The notes beneath the pieces were generated by a model. That model was not told where the DNA came from. It saw nothing but the letters and a program-made list of their open reading frames with translations, and ran no database searches. Both the position numbers and the translations under genes were made by a program. A stretch of 64,000 bases of DNA from Bacteroidota bacterium (GTDB lineage: Bacteria > Bacteroidota > Bacteroidia > Bacteroidales > JAAUTT01): assembly GCA_021779665.1 (NCBI GenBank), contig JAJYAG010000005.1, positions 20,035 through 84,034 of the forward strand, in the 5' to 3' direction. Below, piece after piece: positions 1-8,716 of this stretch (position 1 is its first letter; every line of letters starts with the position of its first letter).

Positions 1-1232
1 TGATGTTTTATTTTTTGCCTTCTGTTTTCCGCCAATTTATGGTTGGGCGATTTTCCCTTTTCATCGCAAATAGCCCATGATATTAATGGTTCAAGGCTTT
101 TATCGGGGTACTGCTTCATTGCAAGAAATCCGGCATAAACCTCCATCTTCCTGGTAATATTTTTGAAATAATTATTCCAGGTTACCGGAACTTTTGCAAT
201 TCCCGATGGGAAATTATCGGTTGATAAAGTTGAAAGTAAATAATTATCACCATCGATAAATTTATTAGGCAGGAAAATCTCACCAACCCGAGTTTCTCCT
301 CTTTTTTCGTCATAAACTCCCTTAGATTCCAGTTCCTTTATATAAGGGAAAAATTTAATGATCCAGCCCGATATGTAAAATGCATTGTATTCACTGGCAT
401 TCTTGTAAATATTTTGCCAGAACTCCTTATTTTGTTTCCCCTCCGAAGCATTAACGAACTCGACAATGATGGGCCTTAAATTCTCTGACCATTGTGAAAG
501 TCCAATTTTGTCAAGCATATCCAGCTTTTTCAGCATAAGCTGCCAGTCATCCTTATTTCCTGTAATACTTATCGAGGGAATTCCGCAACCTGTGTCGCCA
601 ATATATTCAAATGCTTTCTTATAGCTTTCCAGCAGTGTAATCTGATAAGCGGTTCTATCAATTGAAGAAGTAGTTGAATACTCTGACACAAAAAAAGAAT
701 AAAAATCTTCATTGGTATATTTCCTTGTTTCATTTGCAAATGATGCAATCAGGTTTTTCCAATGTTTGGCAGAATATTCCAGACTATCGTTTCTGATAGC
801 GATTTTATCGGGTTTATTCTCAATAAATATTATGTTTTTGAGAGAATCGTAATGCTCATTTATATGGATAGAAACACCCTGGCAAATGGCTAACCAAATA
901 ATATCGGGGCTTAGAACCAATGGGCGGTGATTATCGTAGCACTCCTGAATTGTTTGAACAAGTCCATTGTTAGGACAGCTAACCAATCCTAAATTGGAAT
1001 GTTCTCCGGGAAAAAACAGAATTTCTTTCCCAATTTTATCTTCAAATACGAGTTTTGCAGAATCAGTATTGAGCAATGAATTTGCAATCTCCACGTCGTT
1101 TACTTTAAAAGAAACTCCTGTAGGTTTCTCGAAATCGGTTATCACTTTTATTGAATTTGACGTATCTGGTTGTTTTTGTTTACAAGAAGTTACAAATATC
1201 AAGGTCGTTAAAATTAAAATCTGGCGTATCAT
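1..1232 (-). CDS. DUF4419-family lipoprotein, 3' end cut by window edge
   Basis: This gene is absent from the ORF track because its stop lies beyond base 1. Read from the ATG at 1232 the frame stays open to the window edge, about 410 codons. The start encodes a short lipoprotein signal (ILTTLIFVTSC). The body carries the segment HRPLVLSPDIIWLAICQGVS followed by INEHYDSL, which I recognise as the N-terminal signature of DUF4419, and later a TGCGIPSISITG stretch and a GWIIKFFPY stretch, also typical of that family. DUF4419 has no established biochemical role known to me. The next gene upstream on the strand (1244-1699) ends 11 bp before this start, so the two are probably cotranscribed. Confidence 0.8.
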   Translation of the reverse strand, partial: MIRQILILTTLIFVTSCKQKQPDTSNSIKVITDFEKPTGVSFKVNDVEIANSLLNTDSAKLVFEDKIGKEILFFPGEHSNLGLVSCPNNGLVQTIQECYDNHRPLVLSPDIIWLAICQGVSIHINEHYDSLKNIIFIENKPDKIAIRNDSLEYSAKHWKNLIASFANETRKYTNEDFYSFFVSEYSTTSSIDRTAYQITLLESYKKAFEYIGDTGCGIPSISITGNKDDWQLMLKKLDMLDKIGLSQWSENLRPIIVEFVNASEGKQNKEFWQNIYKNASEYNAFYISGWIIKFFPYIKELESKGVYDEKRGETRVGEIFLPNKFIDGDNYLLSTLSTDNFPSGIAKVPVTWNNYFKNITRKMEVYAGFLAMKQYPDKSLEPLISWAICDEKGKSPNHKLAENRRQKIKH

Positions 1233-1243
1233 ATTGCGCTTAT

Positions 1244-1699
1244 TTATAACCTTTTCTTTACAATTAATGAATACTTCACCTGGATCAATCCATAACCCAG
1301 AATAAGTAAGATAGAAATTAATCTTCCAATGTCATCCTGCAAGTCACTCAAGGGATCTATCAATAGCGAAATGACCATAAAAACTGAAATAATCACTCCA
1401 AGGGTAAAATTTGCATATAATAAGGTTTTTAAATTTATCTTCTGAAGTCCTATTTTAGCTTTAATCTCTTCGGATTTAATCACTTCAAACTGATGATCAG
1501 ATTTTAAAACCAAGTCTTTGGTTCGGTTTAAGAAATTCGCATTGATAAAAATACAAAGGATGATAAACAGCGCGATAAAATAATCCTCTAACAATGACAA
1601 TTCCGATTTTCCGGTAAAAAAAAACCAAATAATTAATAAAATGTATATCGATGCAATACCAAGCATTACATAGGAATAAATTCTATAAAACTTTATCAT
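1244..1699 (-). CDS. Small integral membrane protein, unknown function
   Basis: The 151-residue product has four hydrophobic segments, in two pairs (about residues 8-28, 40-55, 94-112 and 128-146), separated by a polar, Lys/Glu-rich cytosolic-type loop (DLVLKSDHQFEVIKSEEIKAK). There is no signal cleavage motif and no recognisable catalytic motif. It sits 11 bp upstream of the DUF4419 lipoprotein gene on the same strand, which suggests a two-gene unit of an inner-membrane protein with a lipoprotein. I do not recognise the family. Confidence 0.6.
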   Translation of the reverse strand: MIKFYRIYSYVMLGIASIYILLIIWFFFTGKSELSLLEDYFIALFIILCIFINANFLNRTKDLVLKSDHQFEVIKSEEIKAKIGLQKINLKTLLYANFTLGVIISVFMVISLLIDPLSDLQDDIGRLISILLILGYGLIQVKYSLIVKKRL

Positions 1700-1783
1700 T
1701 CGATTTATTTAAATTGGTTTTCCTGATTTGCAACCCATTTTTAACCGATAAGGTTATTCCGGATTGGGTCGACCACATGAATC

Positions 1784-2242
1784 CTATGAAATACTAACAA
1801 CATCCATATCATTAAAATGAATAGTTATTCTCCCTAGGGCATGTTTTTCGCTAGTAAATGACAAAGTCCAATTTTTATTGGGAATCCTTGGTATTGAAAT
1901 GGCAAACAAGGTGAATTCCTTTTTAAAATCCTGGATTATCATTTTTCGTTTCCTTTTTTGCAAAAGTTCTTCAATTTTGGGAACAGACTTCTCAATTATA
2001 TCCTGATATCCCTTCTCAATTTTTTCAAAAAACAACTTCTGCTTTGGATCATAACCATCTTTATCTGAAAACAGAAAGATATCAATTTCCGTATTTGTCG
2101 GCTTAAAAATAAAATGTCCATGATAATGATTGAATTCAGAATTTTCATCTTTATTATACCATATTTTTCCGAAGGTATCATCATGCAATGATTTTCTTAT
2201 CAGCCAAGGTTTATTACGAAAAATAAAATCTATAATATTCAT
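1784..2242 (-). CDS. Hypothetical cytosolic protein
   Basis: The 152-residue protein has no signal peptide or membrane segment. It begins MNIIDFIFRNKPWLIRKS and contains aromatic-rich strands (HYHGHFIFKPTNTEIDIFLFSD) followed by a charged helix (KIEELLQKRKRKM). The layout of one domain of mixed strands and a helix resembles small immunity-like or DUF proteins of accessory regions, but I cannot name a family. The upstream end abuts a copy of the 125-bp intergenic repeat described at 2246-2370. Confidence 0.55.
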   Translation of the reverse strand: MNIIDFIFRNKPWLIRKSLHDDTFGKIWYNKDENSEFNHYHGHFIFKPTNTEIDIFLFSDKDGYDPKQKLFFEKIEKGYQDIIEKSVPKIEELLQKRKRKMIIQDFKKEFTLFAISIPRIPNKNWTLSFTSEKHALGRITIHFNDMDVVSIS

Positions 2243-2245
2243 ATA

Positions 2246-2370
2246 ATACAGGTTTTTCCGGCGGTTAGCATTAGGAAATTAGTTGTGTGGTTTTCTGGTT
2301 GTAAATTTGCCTCAATTTACAAATTTTTGGATATGCAAATAAAAATATTGGAGTATTATTGATCATTTGC
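2246..2370. repeat. ~125-bp intergenic repeat, copy 1
   Basis: Between two minus-strand genes lies a sequence recurring at 5858-5928 (core only) and 7665-7787. The shared core reads GGTTTTCTGGTT, then a short hairpin (GTAAATT...AATTTAC), then ACAAATTTTTGGATATG. Copies 1 and 3 also share flanking sequence (TACAGGTTTTTCCGGCGGTT against TACAAGTTTTCCGGTTGGTT). Confidence 0.8.
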
Positions 2371-2389
2371 ATGTTAGTTACTGGTCTCC

Positions 2390-3373
2390 CTACGAAATCC
2401 ATTCTCCTATTTTGGTAATTTTTAATACATCATTCTCTAAAAGCTCCAAACTATACTTTGATCCGTGTCCTGCCAAGGGCCCATAAATGCAACCCAAATC
2501 AAGAAAGCCCTTTTTGTCATTTACCAGAAGAACCTTCCAACAATTTTTCCTGTTTTCAAAACCACCTATTATATTAATTAACTCTGGTTCATTTTCGAAA
2601 TCTAAATTCGATAATGATTCATATGATCCTTTAAGATTTATTATTTGAGTAAGGCTTTTATTTAAATTGGATGCATCATTGCTGTAGAATTGCAATTCCT
2701 TGTTTAACACTCTCTCCTGTTCCCATTTTCTCAGTTGAGAGAAATGATAATTTAATTTAAGTGAATCGAAAAAACTGCTTTTCATTTTTCCCAAAGCCCA
2801 CATGGTCCTAAAGCAATTCAACTGCCAATCTATATAATCTTCAACTATAGGATGTGTTCCACTAATAACTGATTTGAAAAACCTTGAGAACCCAGAAGGG
2901 TATATAGCTTTTAATGAATCGGAGGTACGCTGGCAAAACTGATATCCTTTTATTAACAGCTTTTCCGAAGAATCGGGCTTTTGCTTTAGAACACTTGCAA
3001 TCAACTTATCATCCAGTATTATTATATTCCCATAATTATCTTTTCTTTTTAATTCCAATTTTTCAATTTCCTGAGTAAGAAATTGAGCAGTTTTCTCTTT
3101 TAAAAATCTAGTCTCAAAATTTTGAGCCATGTCATTAAAAAATACCTCCATCCTTGAGTATCGTCTATAATCCGATACATGATTAAGTAGTGTAGTTGCT
3201 GTTAAGGTGTCAATCAAATAGATAGAAAATCCTCCGGATAACCTCAATGCAGAATCTATTCCATATTTATCCGCTATATGAATTAAGTCTTTCGTATTCA
3301 CGATTTTTAAATCCTGTGCCTGAATTTTAGCTATCAATATAGCTATACATATAAAAAATTGTAACCGTTTCAT
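2390..3373 (-). CDS. Secreted hypothetical protein
   Basis: The 327-residue protein starts with a clear Sec signal peptide (MKRLQFFICIAILIAKIQAQ) cleaved after AQ. The mature part is mainly helical and charged with no recognised enzymatic motif; the final third has alternating hydrophobic strands (NCWKVLLVNDKKGFLDLGCIY) and the chain ends ...KITKIGEWIS. The secreted protein at 7864-8544 ends in a similar way (...WKIIQYINIWIS), so the two may share a small C-terminal beta domain. Function unknown. Confidence 0.6.
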   Translation of the reverse strand: MKRLQFFICIAILIAKIQAQDLKIVNTKDLIHIADKYGIDSALRLSGGFSIYLIDTLTATTLLNHVSDYRRYSRMEVFFNDMAQNFETRFLKEKTAQFLTQEIEKLELKRKDNYGNIIILDDKLIASVLKQKPDSSEKLLIKGYQFCQRTSDSLKAIYPSGFSRFFKSVISGTHPIVEDYIDWQLNCFRTMWALGKMKSSFFDSLKLNYHFSQLRKWEQERVLNKELQFYSNDASNLNKSLTQIINLKGSYESLSNLDFENEPELINIIGGFENRKNCWKVLLVNDKKGFLDLGCIYGPLAGHGSKYSLELLENDVLKITKIGEWIS

Positions 3374-3406
3374 CTTACTAGTTACTGTATCTATATCTTC
3401 ATTGGA

Positions 3407-3817
3407 CTATAAATATTTATATATCGTATGTTTTAAATCTTTATAATTTCTAAACATATTTTGGCTAATATCAAATTCTATATTGTTTTTACATTTAATA
3501 TTAAGATATTCATAACCTTTATAACCTCTATTATTCGTTGTAATCCTAAAACGAGTAGTAATTATATCATTTTTTATATCAATTTTTCTTTCGGATTTTT
3601 TATTTCGATTAAGATATATTATTGAATCTTCAATTTCAATTTTTGTAAATGCCTCACCATATAAATTTATTAATCCAATAATTATAACTACTGAAAACAA
3701 TACACTAATAACATAAACTTTTAAATAAACTGTTAGTGCGATTAGTAATCCCATAATAACAGGATAAATTATCATTTGAATTAAATATTCAACCCTTAAC
3801 TTTCCCTTTATCTTCAT
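3407..3817 (-). CDS. Membrane protein with PH-like C-terminal domain
   Basis: The 136-residue protein has two adjacent membrane helices at about residues 12-30 and 32-51, then a soluble beta-rich domain (KIEIEDSIIYLNRNKKSERKI and later RITTNNRGYKGYEYLNIKC) ending in a helix (YKDLKHTIYKYL). This order of two helices plus strands plus a C-terminal helix is that of small bacterial PH-domain membrane proteins; the assignment is by architecture only. It lies 33 bp upstream of the secreted protein gene at 2390-3373. Confidence 0.5.
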   Translation of the reverse strand: MKIKGKLRVEYLIQMIIYPVIMGLLIALTVYLKVYVISVLFSVVIIIGLINLYGEAFTKIEIEDSIIYLNRNKKSERKIDIKNDIITTRFRITTNNRGYKGYEYLNIKCKNNIEFDISQNMFRNYKDLKHTIYKYL

Positions 3818-3823
3818 TATTTT

Positions 3824-3928
3824 TTAATTGTATATTATCAAATTATTGTTTCTTATTGACAACCAAGGTATATCAGTATCAGTCCAAATTCCTGTTTGAT
3901 AGTTCCATCCAGCTGAATTTATTCCTCT
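3824..3928 (-). pseudogene. Gene relic: Trp-rich C-terminal fragment
   Basis: A 34-codon open stretch without a start codon, preceded by an in-frame TAA, reads RGINSAGWNYQTGIWTDTDI and then PWLSIRNNN before its own stop. The composition (Trp, Gly, Asp, Asn) looks like real protein rather than random AT-rich sequence, so this may be the 3' end of a lost gene. It overlaps the end of the neighbouring CDS by 10 bp. Confidence 0.3.
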
Positions 3929-5862
3929 TTAAATTTTCTCACAACCTTATCAAAGTCAAGGAAAAGAACCTTACCGGCAAATCGTATGGTTATTGTTTTT
4001 GCCTTTCTGTTTGATTGAATATAAGGTGAATCGAACCGAGGATAAATTGTGTCTTGAATTTTTCCATCAATTTTAAAACCGGAGCCATATCTAAGCTCAT
4101 ATTGACGGTTGTTTGAGGCGTAATGGAGTTCAAGACTTTTCTCATCAAATTCTATTTTGTTGTTTTTAATACGGGTGATAAAGTTTTCAAAAGTTCCGTC
4201 CTGCTCTTTTGAACTTGCTTCGGTTATCCAATAGACTCTTTTCCCTTTTTGAATGACATCATCCTCCGTGCCTTCACGAAACGAAAAGCTATGAGTACCG
4301 ATAAATACACAATAGGTTTCGTCCTTCATCCCAAACAGGTAGTTGTCAACTAATAAAGTGGTGTCAAATTTATCCTTTGGAAAGTATGCATGGGTATAAT
4401 CCAATAAATCTCTTTCCATCATTCCTTTCTTATCAGGGATATTATAGATAGAAAGATTAATATTTTTTTCCTGCACCGAATGAGGCAGATGTCCATATCC
4501 CACCCAGTAGTTGGGCGACTGTAACTTAACATCTTTTTCAACGGCAGGATGATTATGGAAGATGGCAAAGTGATTCTTTATATTCATGCCAAAAACATGA
4601 TGCTGATCGGCAAAGTTACCCACCTGGTAATTCTGGACGGTGTATATCGAATAGTCCTTTGTTTTATAGGTATAGGTATTCCCTTTTTGTATTGCCGTTC
4701 CAGTATACTGGGGATTCAACAACTTTACAACGAGTGGTTCCAAATGTAAAAGTCGTAGAACTGAAAAATCAAGCATTTTGAAATCGGCCAGAAAATCATT
4801 TGAAAACATATTGTTTTTACGGATATGCGACAATGAATTTCGCACCACATCAGGATTTACAAAAGCTTCCATTCCCCATTGCATCATAAGGCTGCGTGTA
4901 TCTTTTCCGGAAAAGCCTTCTGCTTTTAACTCCGAAATATCAAGGCCATTGCATTGCTTAATGACGACGTGTGAACTATCAAGTGCAATTGCTTTAAGTA
5001 CCGGAGGCAATTCATAGTTTGTTGACACAATTAAACCAAACATCATACCTGCCGCGATTTTTTCCCCATTGCCCCAATAATATTGAGTTAGCCCGCCAAG
5101 GGTTGCGTCCGGACCACCTTTCCTGTTATATTCATAGGCGCGTCCACTGGTCGAAATAAACATATTCTGACAACTTTGTGCGGCCACATCATAAAACAAG
5201 AGATCCAAAATCATTTTGCTTTTCGTGACAATCTCCTCATCATTTGCAAAATCTATCAGGTTGATTAAAGCGCCAATATCTTCCTTGTAATACACATTTG
5301 AATAAAATTCAGTAAAACCATAATCCCAGCGCATTTTCAACCAATCGAGAATGCGGACACGGGCTTTTTCCATGTGCTCATGACCTGTTAATCCACTATT
5401 CGGGAAAACGGTATCAGGGAATTTTTTCCCAATCAGATATTCAGCCGAGGCAAATAAAATCTGGTGATTTTCACTCCAATAGCACATGGAGTTTTCACCA
5501 GGTTCGTCGAGCCAATAACGAAAGTTTACTAATACCTCTTTTATTTTCTGGTCATAAGCGGCAGGTATTTGATTCTTAAATTCATAAAGGATTCGGATAA
5601 GATTCACCAACCTGAAATCGGAACAGTCATATTCCCCTTTGATATACGCTAAGGTTCCATTCAGTTGTTCCCAATCAATGTTTGTTTCTCCATTCACCAA
5701 CTCCCAATAAATTTGAGACTCATTATTTTTGATATCCTGCTCAGGTCGGACCGGATACGTTTTATAGTGCGAGATGCGGAAATAATCCATCCCAAACACT
5801 GCTAACAACACTATAGCAAGAGAGAGTAAAATCGTAAGTTTTGTCTTATGCTTAAGTTGCAT
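3919..5862 (-). CDS. Membrane-anchored or secreted polysaccharide-lyase-like toroid protein
   Basis: The 647-residue protein has an N-terminal hydrophobic segment (LTILLSLAIVLLAVFGMDYF) that would act as a signal or anchor. Residues about 65-330 form a helical region with conserved-looking motifs CYWSENHQILF, FTEFYSNVYYKEDIGAL and YEYNRKGGPDATLGG; about 370-640 is beta-rich. A helical toroid followed by beta sheets is the architecture of heparinase/chondroitinase/alginate-lyase-like enzymes, and an Asn-His pair (WSENH) plus Tyr-rich segment would suit uronate-polysaccharide lysis. I cannot place it in a numbered family. Its start codon lies in the edge of copy 2 of the 125-bp repeat. The call is by architecture and inference. 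Confidence 0.5.
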   Translation of the reverse strand: MQLKHKTKLTILLSLAIVLLAVFGMDYFRISHYKTYPVRPEQDIKNNESQIYWELVNGETNIDWEQLNGTLAYIKGEYDCSDFRLVNLIRILYEFKNQIPAAYDQKIKEVLVNFRYWLDEPGENSMCYWSENHQILFASAEYLIGKKFPDTVFPNSGLTGHEHMEKARVRILDWLKMRWDYGFTEFYSNVYYKEDIGALINLIDFANDEEIVTKSKMILDLLFYDVAAQSCQNMFISTSGRAYEYNRKGGPDATLGGLTQYYWGNGEKIAAGMMFGLIVSTNYELPPVLKAIALDSSHVVIKQCNGLDISELKAEGFSGKDTRSLMMQWGMEAFVNPDVVRNSLSHIRKNNMFSNDFLADFKMLDFSVLRLLHLEPLVVKLLNPQYTGTAIQKGNTYTYKTKDYSIYTVQNYQVGNFADQHHVFGMNIKNHFAIFHNHPAVEKDVKLQSPNYWVGYGHLPHSVQEKNINLSIYNIPDKKGMMERDLLDYTHAYFPKDKFDTTLLVDNYLFGMKDETYCVFIGTHSFSFREGTEDDVIQKGKRVYWITEASSKEQDGTFENFITRIKNNKIEFDEKSLELHYASNNRQYELRYGSGFKIDGKIQDTIYPRFDSPYIQSNRKAKTITIRFAGKVLFLDFDKVVRKFKEE

Positions 5863-5928
5863 TAGGAAATTAGTTGTATGGTTTTCTGGTTATAAATTTG
5901 TCTCAATTTACAAATTTTTAAACATGGT
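5858..5928. repeat. 125-bp repeat family, copy 2 (core)
   Basis: This matches copy 1 over the core beginning GCATTAGGAAATTAGTTG and running through the GGTTTTCTGGTT and AATTTAC hairpin segments. It lacks the upstream extension. The ATG of the 3919-5862 gene is read from the GCATTAGG edge. Confidence 0.8.
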
Positions 5929-6010
5929 AGTTAAAGAGCCCTGCTCTTATTGACTTCTTTTCTTCTTATACTTTCGCTTAATAAACCGGATTCATTCAAA
6001 CAGGCAGCTC

Positions 6011-7438
6011 TTATTCTTCTTTTCTAACCGGATAATCTGGTATCATCTCCCCGATTGTTATAAAAAATACTCCATCTGTTGTGGAATGTTTAAACACTTG
6101 TGCCATTGCTTCTACCGATTGATCTTTTAATAATGTAATATTGCTAACTAATGCTTTTGTTAACACTTTCAAAGTATGCTTTTGCAGCTGATAATCATCA
6201 TAGGTATACGCTTCCATATTTATCACAATCAGAGGCTTTTTGCCTAACTTCCCGGTCGGAATAACCTTATCTAATGAAGTATCAATAATCCTTATATTCT
6301 TTTCTCTTATTGAATCCCGTTCGGCTGATCTTAAGGTATCTTCAAGCTTAAGCCCGAACGAATCCCGCCTGGCTAAACTTGGTGTATCTGCAAACTTAAG
6401 CTCGAACTTTTGAATAATGGAGTCAAGATTTGGGCTGTATATCTGCTCGGCATTTTCATAAGTCTGATTGATGCACAGGCGAAGAAATTTATCCTTACCA
6501 CCCGTTTGAATCAAATGTTCTATAAATGCTCCTGCTATGGGATATAAGTACCTTTCGGGCATGGAAGGATTACGCCACATCTCCGGAATATTTACTGTTT
6601 CGCCATTTTGTAAAGCTTCCTTTGCAAATTGAATTTTATTACGACCCGTCATATCAAAATAAACTGCCATACCCTCATTTATCAACCTTGTTTTGGTTTG
6701 CATGTTATTAACATAGTGGGAAACCACATGCGTTAACTCATGACCAACCGTTTGATCATAATGAGTATGGATAATACACATTTCGGAACTGGCAAATCCA
6801 ATTTGAGAATTAAGTGTTTTCATAGCATCTTCACGAGATTCCCAAACAAAGAAATCAATCTTCCTGGGTATTTTTGCCTGAAAAAAATGTGATAAACTAT
6901 CAAAGGCATGCTCTCTTCTTGTCATAAACTTTTCTAAGTCCGCAATTTTATCAATGGATTTTGGTTGAAAATGAAATATTATATGTTCCTTTTCAATAAC
7001 CCTGAAATCATTGTATATATCATCAAAACCCAAAAGAGCAACAAATTGGGCTGCATAATTATTGACATTTTTGGTGGCGTTTAATGCCAGGCATTGTTTT
7101 AAGCAGTCTTTTGATTTTTCGTTATCACCCAGCCAAAAATAACAAACTCCCTGATAAGCCAAACTCCAGGCTTTAATCCAGCCATTACTTTTATCCCTGG
7201 TATTTGTTTCCTCAAGAAAAGGAAGAGCATCCTTGTACTGATGGGAATCTGCATAGGCCCGCCCTAATATCAATTTAAGATTTAAATCATCGGGCGACTT
7301 TTTAATCAATGGAGGAGCCTGTTCTATGACTTTTGAGTACTCTCCCTGCTGATATAGTTTAATTAATTCTTCATTATTTTGAGCGTAAATAACGACGGTT
7401 AGTAAAAGAGAACATGTTAAGGTTAAAATTCTTTTCAT
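6011..7438 (-). CDS. Secreted TPR protein with HExxH metallopeptidase domain
   Basis: The 475-residue protein has a signal peptide ending VVIYAQ, then helical TPR-like repeats (about residues 23-130; EYSKVIEQAPPLIKKSPDDL, LGRAYADSHQYKDALPFLEE). A zinc-peptidase core follows with HELTHVVSHY and, about 20 residues on, NEGMAVYFD, matching the HExxH...E pattern of gluzincins of the peptidase MA-like group. The C-terminal ~120 residues are without a recognised domain. The expected role is a periplasmic or surface protease with a protein-binding TPR; the substrate is unknown. Confidence 0.75.
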   Translation of the reverse strand: MKRILTLTCSLLLTVVIYAQNNEELIKLYQQGEYSKVIEQAPPLIKKSPDDLNLKLILGRAYADSHQYKDALPFLEETNTRDKSNGWIKAWSLAYQGVCYFWLGDNEKSKDCLKQCLALNATKNVNNYAAQFVALLGFDDIYNDFRVIEKEHIIFHFQPKSIDKIADLEKFMTRREHAFDSLSHFFQAKIPRKIDFFVWESREDAMKTLNSQIGFASSEMCIIHTHYDQTVGHELTHVVSHYVNNMQTKTRLINEGMAVYFDMTGRNKIQFAKEALQNGETVNIPEMWRNPSMPERYLYPIAGAFIEHLIQTGGKDKFLRLCINQTYENAEQIYSPNLDSIIQKFELKFADTPSLARRDSFGLKLEDTLRSAERDSIREKNIRIIDTSLDKVIPTGKLGKKPLIVINMEAYTYDDYQLQKHTLKVLTKALVSNITLLKDQSVEAMAQVFKHSTTDGVFFITIGEMIPDYPVRKEE

Positions 7439-7494
7439 AGCTGTTTGTTAGTTTATAAAGTTGAATTGGATTCTGAAGTTCATATTTTGCTATC

Positions 7495-7572
7495 TTATTC
7501 AATATCCCACTTTCCGGATTTCTTTGCAATATCAATCAGTACTTGTCCATGCGGTGTCAGGAGGCTCGTTAC
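7495..7572 (-). pseudogene. Relic of a YdeI/OmpD-associated-type gene end
   Basis: Twenty-five codons and a stop, directly preceded by an in-frame TAA, read SLLTPHGQVLIDIAKKSGKW and then DIE. This resembles the C-terminal part of YdeI-like proteins (LMTxxGLxxIxxAKxxGxW). Nothing recognisable precedes it, so it is a 3' remnant in the 425-bp gap between 6011-7438 and 7864-8544. Confidence 0.35.
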
Positions 7573-7664
7573 TTAAACAACAATATCCCAGCATCCCTAA
7601 TAAGTGACAATCCATTATCCCTCTAACTAAATTATACCTGACTGCTTTTTCAAAGGATTGAGAA

Positions 7665-7787
7665 ATACAAGTTTTCCGGTTGGTTTGCATTGGGATTATA
7701 GTTTGTGGTTTTCTGGTTCGTAAATTTGGTTCAATTTACAATTTTTTGGATATGGAGGTATAGAGTTTGAGTATATTTTTGAAGTTG
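7665..7787. repeat. ~125-bp intergenic repeat, copy 3
   Basis: The sequence aligns with copy 1 over its whole length, from TACAAGTTTTCCGGTTGG through GTGGTTTTCTGGTTCGTAAA to GAGTATATTTTTGAAGTTGC. It is the most diverged copy in the first half but keeps the hairpin. Confidence 0.75.
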
Positions 7788-7811
7788 CGTCATTTTAAGG
7801 AGCAATTCCAA

Positions 7812-7830
7812 GCGGATTTGCAAATTCAGC
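7812..7830. repeat. TTTGCAAA-centred palindrome, imperfect
   Basis: GCGGATTTGCAAATTCAGC has one arm of the CGGATTT type and one of the AATTCAG type. It belongs to the palindrome family at 8573-8617 and 9631-9758 and is followed by the shared tail CTTAGC. Confidence 0.6.
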
Positions 7831-7863
7831 TTAGCTGGGGGGATTCTGATGTGCACAGGCAAT

Positions 7864-8544
7864 TTAACTTATCCAAATGTTAATATATTGAATAATTTTC
7901 CATTCATTATTTAGATATTCCAAAATAACTAAGTCACCACTTGCATATAATGAATAGTGATAACTCTCTGTGTAAAATACCGCATAGTTACCAGAAATCA
8001 ATATGTCAGACAGCTTTATTATTCCGTAACAATTAACATTTTTCTTATAAAACCTATCCCAATCATCAGAACCTTTAGGAATCTTACCGTTTGTGTATTT
8101 TAAATCATATCTGGTTCTGATATTGAGATGTTTATTTAATTTATTTTTCGTACTCAGAAGTTTATCCAAATCAAGTAACATATAACCAAAGACACTATCT
8201 TTAGCTAACAGCTCGCCAAAATTATCCCAAGGTACCTGGTAGAAATAACCAATTGGTTTTAATCCAAATTTATTGTTTAAAATTTTATATGTTTCATTGT
8301 TATAAATATTACCAGCCAAATAATCTCTTAAGTATTCAAGGTCAATATTGGAAGCTAGATTCATTTTTTTAATAAAGGAAACTACAATCAATCGGGATGC
8401 CTTCTTAGATACTGAATCATGGTCGCTTACCGAATGGTTAATAAAATCGGCGTAGATTCTGCTTTTTAATGAATCATTCTGAGAAAATAATTGATTAAGA
8501 CAAAACAATAATCCAATGAGTAATATGTGATGCTGTCTTTTCAT
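7864..8544 (-). CDS. Secreted hypothetical protein
   Basis: I chose the second ATG (MKRQHHILLIGLLFCLNQLFSQ), which gives a textbook signal peptide; the track start at 8565 adds seven residues read from intergenic repeat sequence. The mature ~205 residues have no recognised domain. The C-terminal half has strands (GIIKLSDILISGNYAVFYTE, GDLVILEYLNNEWKI) like a small beta domain, ending INIWIS. It belongs to the run of single-gene units with repeated DNA between them. Confidence 0.6.
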   Translation of the reverse strand: MKRQHHILLIGLLFCLNQLFSQNDSLKSRIYADFINHSVSDHDSVSKKASRLIVVSFIKKMNLASNIDLEYLRDYLAGNIYNNETYKILNNKFGLKPIGYFYQVPWDNFGELLAKDSVFGYMLLDLDKLLSTKNKLNKHLNIRTRYDLKYTNGKIPKGSDDWDRFYKKNVNCYGIIKLSDILISGNYAVFYTESYHYSLYASGDLVILEYLNNEWKIIQYINIWIS

Positions 8545-8572
8545 TCTATAGAGTTCTTGTTGCATGTTATGC

Positions 8573-8617
8573 CGGTTTGCAAATCCCGCATTGTCTAAAA
8601 CGGATTTGCAAAATCCG
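8573..8617. repeat. Pair of TTTGCAAA-centred palindromes
   Basis: CGGTTTGCAAATCCCG (imperfect) is followed by the exact palindrome CGGATTTGCAAAATCCG (7-bp arms, GCA centre). The tail CTTAGCGCTTCGATTTATAT recurs at about 9679-9698. Confidence 0.7.
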
Positions 8618-8658
8618 CTTAGCGCTTCGATTTATATTTGATTGCTTATCGAAGAGAT

Positions 8659-8710
8659 GAGCTTTGCATACTTTTGAAACCTTTTTTACTATATTGTTAG
8701 GCAACGTTAT
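8659..8710. repeat. Shared 38-bp intergenic motif plus inverted-repeat arm
   Basis: GAGCTTTGCATAC...TATATTG (8659-8696) matches 10937-10974 at 33 of 38 positions. It leads into GTTAGGCAACGTTAT (8696-8710), whose inverted partner (11 of 15 matches, all differences transitions) lies beyond the other end of the next gene at 9605-9619. Confidence 0.7.
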
Positions 8711-8716
8711 TCTTAT

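Noticed and set aside
2375-3387. Direct repeat TAGTTACTG on both sides of the 2390-3373 gene
   Set aside because: Nine bases in AT-rich DNA can occur by chance and the orientation differs from the inverted arms further right.
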